From Salticus scenicus (taxonomy: Eukaryota; Arthropoda; Arachnida; Araneae; Salticidae): DNA of 64,000 nucleotides. Location of the stretch: positions 45,128,686 to 45,192,685 of the forward strand of contig OZ005654.1 in the NCBI GenBank assembly GCA_963930645.1, given 5' to 3'. Positions within the stretch are counted from its first letter, which is position 1, and each line of letters begins with the position of its first letter. The position numbers and the translations under genes were made by a program. The notes beneath the pieces are model-generated. The model worked only from the letters and a program-made list of their open reading frames with translations. It was not told the origin of the DNA and made no database searches. Shown one piece after another: positions 1 through 11,652 of this stretch.

Positions 1-149
1 TTTATTTAACCAAAAGAAAATGTGATAATTTATTTTAAATTTTATGTTTTCGCAAAGCAATAGAACAGTAAAATCTTACTGAAATTCTTTATGGAGTTAG
101 ACCCTTTATAAAAATTCTTGAATTGCATATACAGACTACTGTAATCACA

Positions 150-620
150 TTTGCTCAACCATTTTATTTCTTCCAATGAACTTAGAACGCAGCAGAAAAG
201 ACAGAGGCTAAGCTTTGAAACAGAGCTTCTGTTGGCGATTCATTACGTGAGGATGCGATTCGGAGTATCGGCACTTTTTACTATAACCTTTTTGAATCGG
301 AACTTTCTTTTCTCGTCTAGAAACATAGTTTCTTTTTTTTTTTTTTTTTTTTTGGGGGGGGGGGGCACTAGTTGCCTGTGTATGTTTATCATATTGCAGA
401 GAAATACTTTTTTATTTTTTGAAAGAATGTGGTTTTTCGACCATTTTCCAAATTTCGGCTGAGCGCTGAGCTTCGATACAGGGCACGCATTGGCGATTCG
501 TTTTGTAGTGATGTGATTCAATGATGAGATTCGGTTATGCGGCACTTTTTACTAGTAATCTTTTTGTATATGAATCGGAACTACACTTTTGCGTCTCGGA
601 ACTGTTTTTGTTTTCGAGCC
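150..620 (+). repeat. Direct repeat of about 160 bp
   Basis: Segments 190-340 and 460-615 are diverged direct copies, sharing CGGCACTTTTTACTA and TTTTTG...AATCGGAACT. They are separated by a T19G13 homopolymer block (about 333-366). Probably the interior of the mobile element that ends at 978. Confidence 0.5.
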
Positions 621-800
621 GACCGATCGTGTTCGAGTGTGTTTTTCGTACAGGATTGATTCTTTTTCTTTACAGCAGAAAAGGGTTACAAAGGATTTTT
701 GTTGTTTCTTCTTCAGAGCGAGATGTTCCAAAAATATAAAGAAAATGTAAGTTTCAAGTGAGATTTTTTTTTTTTTTTTATCACTAAGAATGGATTTTTT

Positions 801-978
801 GAAAGTGCCGTTTTGCCGAAAATTTATTTTGTGAAGGTACCGCATCGCTGAAAATTCATTTTGTGAAGGTACCGCATCGGCGAAAATTGACTTTGTGAAG
901 GTACCGCATGGCCGAAAATTGAATTTGTGAAAGTGCCGCAAAGCGGCACTAAATTCGTTCTGGATTAACCCCTGCTTA
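801..978 (+). repeat. 32 bp minisatellite at the end of an element
   Basis: Five units of about 32 bp (GTGAAGGTACCGCATCG with GAAAATT(G/C)A) run from 801 to 947, followed by the terminal-looking CTGGATTAACCCCTGCTTAG. The same end type (AGCAGGGGTCGATCCAG) marks the element at 5066. The left end is not in view. Confidence 0.6.
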
Positions 979-1869
979 GTTAAGTTAAAGTATAACTAAT
1001 TTTTTAAATAAATATAGAATATGATTTTTGTGTATGTACATTATTCATACATTTAAGAAAAAGTAGCAGTAGCTAATTACCAGTTTCAAACGTGCATAAA
1101 ACCAACTGAGTATTAATTTTCTTAAATTGATTTGGGAAAAATTTTCCTACCTGAAAAAATTATTCTTCATTTTTTTCCCATGTTTACACATTTGGTATAA
1201 ATATGACATACAAATATTTAATTTAATAGAGAAAAAATAAACAGATTCATTAAATTCAGCAATAAAGATCTAAAAATAATTACATACATGAGAAATATTG
1301 AGCACTTTCATTGCTTTATTGTTTCTAGAACTGATCACAATCTGGGGAACGGATTCGGGGAGGGGGGGGGGGGGGGGGGGAGGAATACAAAAATAATTAC
1401 AGAGTAAGAAATATTTAAACTCTTTCAACTCTACTTCTAGAATCTAATATAAGAACTTTAAAATTAATATTATCATTTATGTTGCAGATGAATAAAGATT
1501 AGGAAACAAAAAACTTCTGCAGAACACTTGATTGCTGATCACTAGTTGGAGATAAATAAAGGGGGGGGGGGGCAAAAAATAATTACATCAACAAGAAATA
1601 TTTAACAATTCTATTTCTTTAAATGTTCTAGAATCTCATAAAGCAAGTTTGAAATGAATATTGACATTTATGTTATGGATGGAAAAAGATTGGAAATCAG
1701 GAGTTTTCGCAAAACATTTGGGTTTCTTTTTAAAAGGAACGATATCCGCGACTTTTTTAAAAACGGAAGATTTCATCATCTTTCCGGAAGACCGGAAGAT
1801 ACGTTAAAAAACCGGAAGTCTTCCGGGAAAACCGGAAAAGTTGGCAAGTATGTAAAAATATGTATTAGT

Positions 1870-1965
1870 TAATAAGTTATTTGTAAAGAAAAATTTTCCC
1901 CATAGAATAACATTGGATCGGGCTTCCGGAGATGGTAAGTGAAGAGGGCCGTTAAGAAAAAAATA
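1870..1965 (+). repeat. Right-end fragment of foldback MITE family A
   Basis: Reads TTAATAAGTTATTTGTAAAG, CCCCATAGAATAACATT and GGTAAGTGAAGAGGGCCG, like the right arm of 5921-6299. The left arm is absent. It abuts a CCGGAAG-iterated stretch (1780-1850) ending AAAGTTGGCAAGTATG, which is probably the end of another element. Confidence 0.55.
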
Positions 1966-3002
1966 TTGCAGGTTCCTCTTATAAAAATATTAAATTCACT
2001 AGCCATTATTGGAAGTTAAAATGCCCTTACCACCGATATTTTCATTAAAAAAATAAGCTAAACTAAAGCAGATCTACATTAATCATATTTTCAAATTTAA
2101 ACCATCACACTTATACAAGGGTAGTGCAAAAAGAGCTAAAATGCAGATTTTTAACACTGAAATACATTTTTTGAAGAAAAAATTCTGAATAAGAAAAATC
2201 AAATACTTGAGAAATTCCTTGAAATTTTTATGCTTCTTCAGATTCAACCAATTTTACTTTCTGCAACTTAAAAAGTTCACTTTTCATTGAGGAATTTTTT
2301 CCCTCCCCACTAAGAGAAACATCTAAATTCACAAGTTTCATTTGTTACAATGAATTTTAAAAAGGAATAAGCATTCTCTTGCTTAGTTTTTCTCCCCCCC
2401 CCTTCTCTTTTTGAAGTAAAATAGATGAGATGACATGCAAACATGCAGCATTAGAATCTAACATGTTTACAAGTCAATTTGACAAATCCAGGGTATATTA
2501 ACTTACTATAGTTTGGGGGGGGGGGGGGAGAAACCCATAATTGATTCATTATAAAGCACAAAAATTTAAAAATATATATTTTATGAAAAAAGTCAAATAG
2601 TTTTTCAAAAAATTCTAAATTCCCTGTATTTTCCCAATTTTTGCAATAAATTTTGAAATTCCCAGAGTTCTTCCTGTTTTTTAATAGACTTTAAAATTCT
2701 CAGTTTTCCAGGTACCAAAACAACCTGGGATCTGGTTTCCAGACACAGCGATTCTATATCTTTACGTGCATTTTACTATGTTGTTCCAGCTTTCAAAAAC
2801 AAAATTTTTAATAGAAATTACAATTAAAAAGAAAGTTATGCAAAAATTTTACCCTTTTTTTTGGGGGGGGGAGAGATTTAATTAGCTCCATGCTCAAATC
2901 TTTGCAATATATTTTTAACTCTTTCAAAACAGAAAGTGTAAAGTCAAAGTGTTATGTCAAAAACAAATTTGGTTCACCACCCCCTCAAAAAAAAAAAAAA
3001 AA

Positions 3003-3618
3003 ACCAGGGTTCCCACTCTTAACAAAGAAAAAAATTCAAGGACTTTTCAAGGCCTATTTGAAATTTTTCAAGGACTAAGGGAAAATCGCAGAACGCTAGG
3101 TATACACACAAAACTTTAGTAACTACTTTCATTAGTAATATATTTTTCACAATTAGAATAACTTTGCCTGTTTTCACAATACATTTTTGATGGATTGACC
3201 AAATTAACTTTTACAAGAGTCAAAAACGATTAGTTCAGGATTTGGAATCATTATGATTATTCCAAAGTTTTTAGGTTTGAGTCCTGGTCTAGTCACTTTC
3301 TGCTCAAAATTAATGACCAGTCCATCAAACAGGTATGAGACTGGCAAAAAAAACCAAATAAGTCGAAACTATATGCAAAAGCAAGACAATGAAATAAGAA
3401 TTTTATGACAAAATCATTATATTAGACAATGGCGTGCACATGTGGAGATGGAGATAGTTTAGCAATGACAGAATTCGTGATAAGCACGTCTACTGGAGTG
3501 GAAAATTCAAGGATTTTCAAGGACTTTGCACAAAATTCAAGTACTTTCAAGGGCCCTTGAAAAAGAAAATGAAATTCAAGTACTTCTTAAGGACTTTCAA
3601 GGACCGTGGGAACACTGA
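3003..3618. mobile_element. hAT-like non-autonomous element in the BTB-gene intron
   Basis: The ends are CAGGGTTCCCACTCTT and, inverted, CAGTGTTCCCACGGTCCTTG. Both subterminal regions are built from repeated TTCAAGGACTTTCAAGG words in opposite orientation. There is no coding capacity. Its right end is 21 bp from the splice donor of the second BTB exon. I could not identify a clean 8 bp target duplication because of the adjacent A run. Confidence 0.65.
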
Positions 3619-3639
3619 AAACTTTAAAAATGTAGTTAC

Positions 3640-3799
3640 CTGGTGGGCTTTCAGGCTGTTGATTGGCTAAGGCGTCTGATGAGATAGGTGTGGATGTGAC
3701 TGGAACTAAACTAGTGGAATGCTCTGTTGTGCTACTTCGGGGCCGCCTTTGCAGCTCCATATTAGATTGTACAGAAGATCTACCCGATCGCCTTGGTAA
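3640..3799 (-). CDS. Second coding exon of the BTB gene (linker region)
   Basis: On the minus strand a pyrimidine tract ending TTCTTTCCAG (AG at 3801-3800) is followed by 160 nt that stay open in the frame left by the preceding exon: 53 codons plus one base. They stop at CAG/GTAACT (GT at 3639-3638). The peptide starts LPRRSGRSSVQSN and ends NQQPESPP. It is Ser/Thr/Pro-rich with basic patches, so it extends the disordered linker after the BTB domain. The 81 bp intron (3800-3880) is short. The exon leaves phase 1, so at least one further coding exon must exist, presumably left of the window or too divergent to see. A hAT-like MITE ends only 21 bp beyond the donor. Confidence 0.75.
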
Positions 3800-3880
3800 C
3801 TGGAAAGAAATTCAGGATGCAATTAAGGGTGCATAATCTTACAAGTATAATCTGCACAGAGAACAAAGATTTTTACTCAC

Positions 3881-4606
3881 ATCGTCTGTTGTTAAGGTTT
3901 GTTCTAGTAACTTGCTAGGCTCTACTGCGAATTTTTCTTCTGTTACAAAGCTTTCGTCAGCACCTTGATCGACTGGCTGCTCTTGCTGAGATTTATGGAA
4001 GGAGTTTGTACTATGGGATTGTAAAGGCACTTGTTGAGAAGTAGTTGAATAGGGAGTACTAGGGTCCATATCACCAGATAACTCCTCTATATCAGAGTCT
4101 GGTTGTTTGATTTTTGGTTCAGAGGCTCCGTCATCACTTTGGTCACTCATAGACCGTTTCCGCGTTCTGCCTCTTCTCCGTTTTGGAGGAGGCGAATCTC
4201 TGTCTGTCCTAGAAACTGACCGATGTGACGATTCATCACCAGAACTTTTTTCATTCGTCACCTCAGCAAGTCCCTTTACTCTTAAAGTTTCTGCAGTTTT
4301 CATTAATGCTGATAACTGGTCCTGAGCAACATTAACTTCACCATGATACATAAATTCTATAATCGCTTTGAGCTCTGTATATTTCATGTCTTTAAGTATC
4401 ACAATAGGATGCTTGCAAGGATTTTCTAAAAACAAGGACTGGAAGAAAGGACTGCAAGCTGAAAGAACTATTTTGTGCGCTTTTAAGCTCAGCCCATCAC
4501 AGGCTAGTGTTACATCGACCATTGCTTCGGTCGATAACAAGTTTTTAAAAACATCCATCATGTTATTCATGTGGTTATTCCACTTTAAACAAAACTGTTG
4601 CGACAT
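3881..4606 (-). CDS. BTB/POZ (tramtrack/lola-type) protein, first coding exon
   Basis: This exon encodes 242 residues. Residues about 1-115 form a BTB domain of the arthropod TTK/BAB/lola class, visible as CLKWNNH near the start, VDVTLACDG, LKAHKIVLSACSPFF, FMYHGEVNV and the closing AETLRVKGLAE. After it comes a Ser/Asp/Pro/Gln-rich linker with a basic nuclear-localisation-like cluster (PPPKRRRGRTRKR, about residues 138-150). Proteins of this class are nuclear transcription regulators that dimerise through the BTB domain; a DNA-binding domain is normally added by later, often alternative, exons. The reading frame runs on for 13 codons past 3881, but GTGAGT directly follows codon 242 (intron bases 3880-3875), so I end the exon in phase 0 there. 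The start ATG (4604-4606) opens the canonical MSQQFCLKWNNH N-terminus. No zinc-finger or HTH exon is visible in the remaining 3.6 kb. The orthologue within this large family cannot be fixed by eye. Confidence 0.93.
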
Positions 4607-4641
4607 GGTAGCACTGATGTTGGATGAGAATGACTAGTAAA
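4607..4641 (-). other. 5' leader and splice acceptor of the BTB exon
   Basis: Going up the minus strand from the start codon there are 35 nt of leader, then AG (4643-4642) preceded by a pyrimidine-rich tract (TTTTTCTTTTTTTAG). This predicts that the BTB exon starts at 4641 and that the transcription start lies in an upstream non-coding exon, as is common for lola-class genes. There is no upstream ATG in this short leader. Confidence 0.6.
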
Positions 4642-5065
4642 CTAAAAAAAGAAAAACATGTTTAAGTTTTTTAATTATACACCATATTTCTTTCAAAAAC
4701 ACTATAATTTTTTTTTTACAGTATACACAGGACAGGAAAATAGAAAAATGTTTCTTTATTTTTTTTTTTAAGGCGGCTTGATCAAAAAAAGGTATTGATA
4801 ATATTTAATTAGGTTTAATATAAACCATCTGTATTATAATATAATTAATGTTATATAAATTTTTTTCATATACTTTCTTTAGAAAACTAATAAACTCATT
4901 TTTGTGTCGCGAATGGTAACAAATTTGACTATTTACTATTTTAAATTTAAATATTTGATTTGAAACAGCTGACACAGTGAGAAATATTTCAAGCAAAATT
5001 TGAAAATTAACTTTTATCAATTGAAGCTAGAGGCTCCATGAAGCTAGTAGCTCCATGTTATCTTA

Positions 5066-5456
5066 GCAGGGGTCGATCCAGGTTTTAATTTTTGGGTCCC
5101 TTTTTTGTGAAAAACAAATATTTTTGTGAAATATAAAATATTTTTGTGAAAAAGTAAAATATTGTGTAAAATCTTCAGTTTTTACAATCATTTTATGTTT
5201 AATATCAAGTTAATAGAGTTTCGTTTAGCCAAATTAAAGCGTAAATTAAAAATAATACTGAAAATATGAAAACATTTAATAAAAGGATCATTTTTATAAA
5301 ACAAAATCTTGTGAAGGGTCCCTTTGTATGGATTTGAATTTTGTGAAGGGTCCCTTTTTATGAATTTGAATTTTGTGCAGGGTCCCTTTTTACTATGTGG
5401 AATTTTGTGAAGGGGCCGCCAAAGGGACCCGAATTTTGCCTGAATCGACCCATGCT
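5066..5456. mobile_element. Non-autonomous element with AGCAGGGGTCGATCCAGG ends
   Basis: The left end AGCAGGGGTCGATCCAGGTT and the right end (reverse complement AAGCATGGGTCGATTCAGGC) are inverted repeats. Inside are three units of GAATTTTGTGAAGGGTCCCT. Same superfamily as the element ending at 978, but with a different minisatellite word. Confidence 0.65.
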
Positions 5457-5920
5457 TAGGCTAATTACATTTACTTCTGTTCTTAGATTTTGATACTAAA
5501 TTAATATTTAAATATATATATATTCTTTCTTTTTTTTAATAATTAAATTTTGCGGAAAACTAGTTTACTAAAATTTAGTTTAGTAGGATTAGCTAGCTCA
5601 ATAGGAATGTGGAAATTAATATTTTCAAAGCGCTCACTATATAAGCTGCATCGAAGTTTTCAGTGCATTAATTCACTTTTTTCACTACTTTAAAGAAATA
5701 GTTTGAGTTTTTCTACTCTGATCAATCCAAAGTATTTCTAAATTTATTCTAGAACATTGTTAACATAACTAGTAGCTTTCTTAATAATTGCATGCAAGAA
5801 AATTACAGAAGTGGCTTGGGAAAAAAAATCTGAATTACTAGAAATGTTGGAGTAATTAGGCCACGTCCAATGTAATTGAGTAAACAAAAGCATTTCATAA
5901 TACTAAAATTTTCATTTTAA

Positions 5921-6299
5921 GGGCCTTCATCACTTACCGTCGACGGAAGCCCAAGTGAATATTATTCCTATGGGAAAATTTTCTTTACTTACAAACAGAT
6001 TAACTAATACATATTTTTGAATTCCATTTTTCAAATTCAGAAAATTCACACCAGTTAAATTGACAAACTTTTTTTAAAAGCTGTTTTTTTTTAAGCTGTA
6101 AAATACAAACTTTCTATGTGAAATTTTTCTTTTTTGCAGTTAAAAAAAAAAAAAAAAGGTCCGTCAATTTGATAGTTGTGATTTTTTTTTAATCTAAAAA
6201 TATGTACTAATTAATGAGTTATAAGTAAAGAAATAAGAAAATTTCCCATAGAATAACATTAGCTGAGTTTCCGACGACGCTAAGTGATGAAGAGGGCGC
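5921..6299. mobile_element. Foldback MITE family A, complete copy
   Basis: The left arm GGGCCTTCATCACTTACCGT and CCTATGGGAAAATTTTCTTT is mirrored by the right arm, ending CTAAGTGATGAAGAGGGCGC. The arms are about 150 bp and are separated by an A/T spacer. Other members are at 1870, 34046, 36124, 38870, 47381, 56523 and 58484; the most conserved word is CCCATAGAATAACAT. Confidence 0.7.
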
Positions 6300-6335
6300 T
6301 GTTTAAGAAAGCCGTTACAGAAAACTAGTACTCAC

Positions 6336-6720
6336 CTTTTAAAAATACTAAGTGCTGGAAAATTTAATTCATTTTACAGATTTCAATATTAAACAATATT
6401 TGCCTACGATTAATACTTCTGGAGTAAGTCAATAAAACTGAAATGAGGATGAAAAAATTAAAGATGCCGTTAAAACTTAAAAGTATTTCCTCTTTTCAGA
6501 AAACCTTTGACGTAAGTGCATGAGTGCCATATTTGGAAAAACTGAAAACTGAGTTTAAAGCGCAACGACTATGATAGAACTGCGTTATCGGAACAAATGG
6601 CTAACTTTAGCAACGAAACGATCCAATATGGCGATGATGGTGGCGTCAAGAGCCGCCATATTGGGCGGAATGAACAAACTTTCGAATTTCAGTTTCTGAA
6701 GGCTAAAAATCTCCCGTCAG
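6336..6720 (-). promoter_or_regulatory. Candidate 5' UTR exon / promoter of the BTB gene
   Basis: This patch is richer in G+C and CpG than its surroundings. It contains the 11-mer CGCCATATTGG twice in opposite orientation (6654-6664 on plus, 6623-6633 on minus), a close match to the YY1/PHO-type core GCCATNTT. On the minus strand it ends in AAAAG/GTGAGT (intron from 6335), a strong donor that could join the acceptor at 4643-4642. Both signals are seen; that they belong together is inference. YY1-type sites often sit just downstream of transcription starts. Confidence 0.35.
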
Positions 6721-6729
6721 CAAACTAGT

Positions 6730-8710
6730 AATTGACAGAAAAATGATTTTTAATACATATTAAGAAAACTTTAAACATATAGGTTAAAAATAGGCTACTT
6801 TAACTATGATTACGGCTTGCACTTAACTTTCACGAGATCAGCTATAAAATTACTAGGAAAAAAAAAATTGTTGGTAGTTATATTACTGTCAATACCAATT
6901 GTTTCAACAAAACATTTATAATTCAAGTGAACAAATAACTTTCATATCAAATTTCTCGAAAGGCAAATGTACAACAAGAGATAGTAGTAATCTAGCCAAC
7001 GACTTAAGAATCGACAAAACAATTAGTATCAAAATTACAATCGGGTAAGGTAGATATAAAATAATTTCACTTAATTCAAATAGGATATTTTTTATAAAAT
7101 ACAAAGCTTTCATCTTGTTTAAGAAATTGAAATATACTATACAACTAAAGATAATAGGCGATCAAGCCAAACTTCACTTTTATTAAAAAAAAAAAAAAAA
7201 AATTAATTATATTTAGAAGTTATTTAAAAGAACGAAACTAAACAAAATAAAATTCACCGATACAGACAGATAAGGTTATGTAAGACATTTATGATCTCAG
7301 CAGATTATAAGAATCGAGATCAACAGAACATAAATGCAATCTTTTAACATCGGCGAAAATATTCATTAAAAATCAATAAAACTTCTAAAAATAATTTTTA
7401 ATTTGAAAATAATAACAGATTGATTAATTAATAAAGAAATTAAACAGCTTACTAAAATAATGAAGATGAAGAACAACTATCGACAGTGGTTTTAAGAACA
7501 AAGTATATACATCGATGGTACACTGTCGAGTGCCCGAGTGAAAATGGCTAAGTGACGCTAAGAATTCTGTATTTATACTAGCAAAATTTGTTGCCAGATT
7601 CTTGAATAGATAAAAATGAGCATCTTCTTCAGTAAATTCTTGCATAGAATCACAAAATAAAATTAAAAAACGTGTAAAAAAAATATATTTCTACCTATAA
7701 AATTTGTTAAATAATGAAACAAGTTTTTAATTTTACATAATCATGCATATTTACTCCACAGCATTTAATCTCGTTTAAAATCTCGAAACCTTGAATGAGT
7801 AAAGTAAGATGACCAGCCGTCTTCGAAATTCAGACATTGTCCCCGAATTTTAAACTTTTTTACTTACTGTCCTTAAAAGAATTTTCCTTATTTGAGGATA
7901 TGAAAAGTTCTCAAATTTAAATCGATTCATTTATTTCTTTTAAAAATCATGATCAAATGCATCAACAATCGTACATCTTTGGGTATCAAAGCTCAGCAAA
8001 ACAGTGAGCGTATAATACTATTCATTAGATTAGAATTTTTGTATTAAATAAAAACGATATAGTCATCACGAAATTGACGAAATAAAATAAAAATGAAGGC
8101 AAGTTTGTGTGTGTGTGTGTACTAGAAGTAAAATATTTTCCCAGCATGTTTTTCATTCATAAGTAAAATAATAAGCATAATCCTTTCGTGTATTTATATT
8201 CACGTACCATGATATGCCTACTGTTCAGTTATTTTAAGTAGACAAAATAGGAAGTATATAAAATGTTTTGTATTTGTGTTGGTTTTTGTTTGCATGTATT
8301 AAAAGGCATATGATTAAATGTGTAGGGGTTCCTGAAATAGCATCAACGTCCAACACGTTCAATTTGATACCAGTTATTAAACATCCTCATTAATTGCGCG
8401 AATGTCTTTCTCTAAAGAAAAGAACTGCTAAGAAATTTCCTTACTTTTTTATACGATATTTAACTTTGGGATTTTTTTTTTTTTCCAATTTCTACAAGTT
8501 GAGGCTAGAGGCAGCGGGAGACTTTGAGGATTAATCATCTGCATTAGCCTTGTTTTGTGTACGCATCATAATAACGATTGTAATGCATTCTTCGAGATCA
8601 GCAATTTTTGAACAGAATTTTAGTGCAAATTTTAATGTATAAATCAAAGTAATTATTATTATTATTACTATTTTAATAAAGCATATAGATAGCGGTCTGT
8701 TTATGTCCTC

Positions 8711-8741
<31 letters not shown>

Positions 8742-8990
8742 GAATCCTCAAATGCGTTTTTTAGTATCCTCTAAATTTTCACTGATTCGAGAACTGTGCA
8801 CTAATTTGTCCTTAAATCAGTGTTTAAAAATACATTCACTTTATCGTAAAGATATTTCTTTTGAATCCAAAAACCACACTTAGAATTAACTCCTAGACAG
8901 TCGCCAACAAATCAGCTTACAGCTTTCATGGGACGTTAAAATTCATCCCATTTCCATTTTCAAGGTAAAATATGGTATTTCGGAATAAGG
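6730..8990. other. No gene seen; A/T-rich sequence with element fragments
   Basis: Frames are short and random. Contains a GTGACCA-type end at about 7810, (GT)n at 8107, and a 29-A run at 8710-8738. It may be the first intron, or sequence upstream, of the BTB gene. Confidence 0.6.
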
Positions 8991-8994
8991 CCGA

Positions 8995-9190
8995 TTGATT
9001 ACGTTTGGGTTCTAGGCCTTGGAGGATTGAATTCCATGGGAGTCTTTCTAACAGAACCTAGCATACTTAAGCGAGTTTCAGAGAAAAGTACGAAAATCTC
9101 CGGCCAACGAGCGCGACCTGTGATCGAGCCCGACACCTTCTGTCTACCATATTGGAGAGAAGAACCTCTCCTCTTGAACACTGGTGGACA
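8995..9190 (-). mobile_element. tRNA-headed SINE
   Basis: On the minus strand it has a B-box-like GGGCTCGATCACAGG, then the body TTTTCTCTGAAACTCGCTTA and CCTAGAACCC near the 3' end. The body matches the one at 24953-25110. Overlapping short frames on both strands here are not genes. Confidence 0.5.
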
Positions 9191-9489
9191 TGTGGAAATG
9201 CGAAGTAGAAAGTTATTTTAAAAAGTGTTGTTTCTCCAAATATTTTCACATCAACTGATAATTTAAACAGGCATCTTTCTCTTCATAGTATTCAATTCTA
9301 CTTCTATAGAATTAAATGCTACGTACCTAGACCTGCAATAAAGTAATTAAACACTTGCATATGATATGTATACATATATATATATGATATATTGTACGCC
9401 ACTTATAATTGAAGTAAATGTTTATATATGTATTTTTTTCAATTTTGCGATCAAAAACTAAAGAGAAAAATTAGCAAAAAACTGATTGG

Positions 9490-10579
9490 CAAAGGTGAAC
9501 TCCGCTCAGTCCCCCATTATATATTTGTTCTCATAAATTTCTACGACAGGGTATATTACATTACATTCGTGTTAAGAAAAATAAATGTGACCGATCGCTA
9601 AACACGGTGATAGATTGAAATGTCCCACTTAAGAGGCTACCCACCACTTAATTCGATACATATACCTTATCCTGATTTATTAATTAATTTTATTGGAGCT
9701 AGTTTCATATTTTAGTTTTCACACAATTTCATACTATTTCCTACGCAATGATTCCAATAATGGAAGTTTATATGAAATATTTCTTCATTCTGCTACATTA
9801 AGGAAATCTTAAATATCTAATAACTTGCGAAATTTTCAAATTAGAATATTCGTAGTCAATTATGTTCAAGTCAGTATCATAAATAATATTTTAAAAGTAG
9901 TGTGACATTTGTACGATCAAAATATATCTCAAGATAGACGTTTATGCGAAAATTTGCTCTATTCTGTCAGGTTAAGGAATTCTTAAATTTCAAATAACTT
10001 ATGAAGTTTTCAAAGTTGAATTTTCATAGTTAATTATGTTTATGCCAGCATCATAACTAATATTTTAAAGCTAGTCTGAGATATTTACAGTAAAAATATT
10101 TCTTTTATCACTGCGAAAAATTTGTCCTATTTACTGCCAGAAATTTCCTGTAATTACAAAAAATACGTTCTGACAACGTAATTTTTTCGTAAATTACGCG
10201 TATTTTCTCAAATTACAGAGAATTTCTGGCAGCAAATAGGACATATTTTTTACATTGTAATGCCCGTTTAAGTAAAATTTTATCCCATTCTCTCATGTTA
10301 TGAAAATCGTAAATCTCGAATAACTTAAGAAGTTTCCAAATTAAAATCTTGCAAATAGGATTCTTGGCAAAGTCATAAGTGATATTTTAAAACTGGTCCG
10401 ACTTCTCTGCGGTCATTTGTTCTTGAGATATCGTATACAGAGACTGACAGACGAACACCATACCGGTTTTGTGATTTTCGGATTCCTTGCACCTCAAAAC
10501 GTGTAAAAAATCATAAATTCGAGGTCGAAAATTTTCCTAATTACTTAAGTTCCCCATACCTATAGAATGATGGGGAACT
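9490..10579 (+). mobile_element. Helentron/HINE-like element, family H3
   Basis: The 5' region has AACTCCGCTCAGTCCCCCAT. The 3' end is a palindrome AGTTCCCCAT - loop - ATGGGGAACT (10548-10579), whose second arm matches the 5' AGTCCCCCAT with one mismatch. Between them are three degenerate direct repeats of about 190-215 bp (starting near 9770, 9955 and 10275; landmark AATAACTT-(G/A)A(A/G)TTTTCAAA). Then comes CACCTCAAAACGTGTAAAAA, which resembles the pre-terminal sequence of the 39.5 kb element. A 121 bp hairpin is inserted at 10123-10243. Confidence 0.6.
10123..10243. repeat. 121 bp hairpin MITE nested in the H3 element
   Basis: It starts TGTCCTATTTACTGCCAGAA and ends with the inverted sequence (CTGGCAGCAAATAGGACA). 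The arms are about 45 bp and the centre is ACGTAATT-rich. It interrupts the tandem repeats of the surrounding element. Confidence 0.65.
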
Positions 10580-10899
10580 AAAAATAGTAAAATTAAATAC
10601 TATCTTATTAAATGTACGTACATTACCTAGCCATAAATGACCGGACACTAAATCTTAGATGTTTTATCAAATATCTGGAAAAATATTGGGCTAATTATCC
10701 TGAACATGTAAAGAACATGTTCTCACGTATTTGAGCGAAGGTATTGATTGCCCCAAAAGTCATATTCCCCAAATCATGTCCAAAGGGGAAAAAAAAATGC
10801 TCAGGAATGAAAATATCCATACAGTAAGTTACATAAAACTTTTTTTTTTTTTTTTTTTTTGTAAAACTACGCGTTTTGACGTTCCCTGATCACTAAAAT

Positions 10900-11451
10900 G
10901 AAGTTTTTAACTGTTGATCGTTGTGTATGTATGTCATGAGCATAACTTAAAAATAATTATAACAAAAACTTTTTATATAGTACCATGTTTTTAAATTTTC
11001 TGTTGAATCATGGCTATAGAACTATATTAGCACTTTATCAATGTGCATAAAATTTTTAAAGTGATAATGATGTCAATTTTTTGTGAGATGCATAATTTAA
11101 CTTTTTACAATTTTTTAACGTTCACGTTTAATTAAATGCATTTATTTTTATGTCGAAAGAAAATTAATTCGTATTTTTTTCGGCTAATTAATTAACATTT
11201 AATTAATTAGCTATAATTAATTAAATTATTGCTAATGTTTTAATGGCTGTTTTTAAAGCTATTAGGACTTTATTATTTTCATATTTTAATTAATTAAAAG
11301 AGAACTAATCAAAAATTCGAAAATAGGGCTCCGAAGTATTGTGTTGTCATCGGGTTCTGAGCTATTCTGGAAGTTTCAGCTGTCTAACTAGTAGGGAAGT
11401 TAATTAAAAGTCGACTGCAAGATTTGTACCGGACAAACAAACAAGAATAGA
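10900..11451 (-). mobile_element. 3'-truncated copy of the same Helitron family
   Basis: Its reverse complement matches 29951-30540, sharing for example ACTTTTTATATAGTACCATG-like and TTTAAAATTTTCT-type blocks and the TTAATTAATT-rich stretch. The 5' terminus is degenerate (reverse complement TCTATTCTTGTTTGTTTGTC). The 3' half, with the hairpin and CTAG, is missing. Confidence 0.6.
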
Positions 11452-11652
11452 AATTAATAAAAACATGGTAATAGTAAATAATTGCAGGCAATTAAAATGT
11501 TGTATTTTAAAGTTGTGTTGCTTGAAAAGTCTGATCAAGATTGATAAATTTCAAGGAGTGTACAAGTGAAAATTGCCTGAATAATTTGGAATACACTTTT
11601 AAATTTAATAATAACAACAATCTCGAATTCTATATAAAAGTAGGTATTATAT

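Noticed and set aside
243..545. Frames encoding poly-Lys or poly-Phe (also at 13926-14504, 20820-21089, 26211-26522, 42197-42622, 43497-43684, 59026-59310)
   Set aside because: They exist only because long A/T homopolymers lack stop codons in some frames; no domain, start context or splice signal supports them.
8999..9249. Three overlapping frames on both strands
   Set aside because: They coincide with a SINE, whose GC-richer sequence has few stops.
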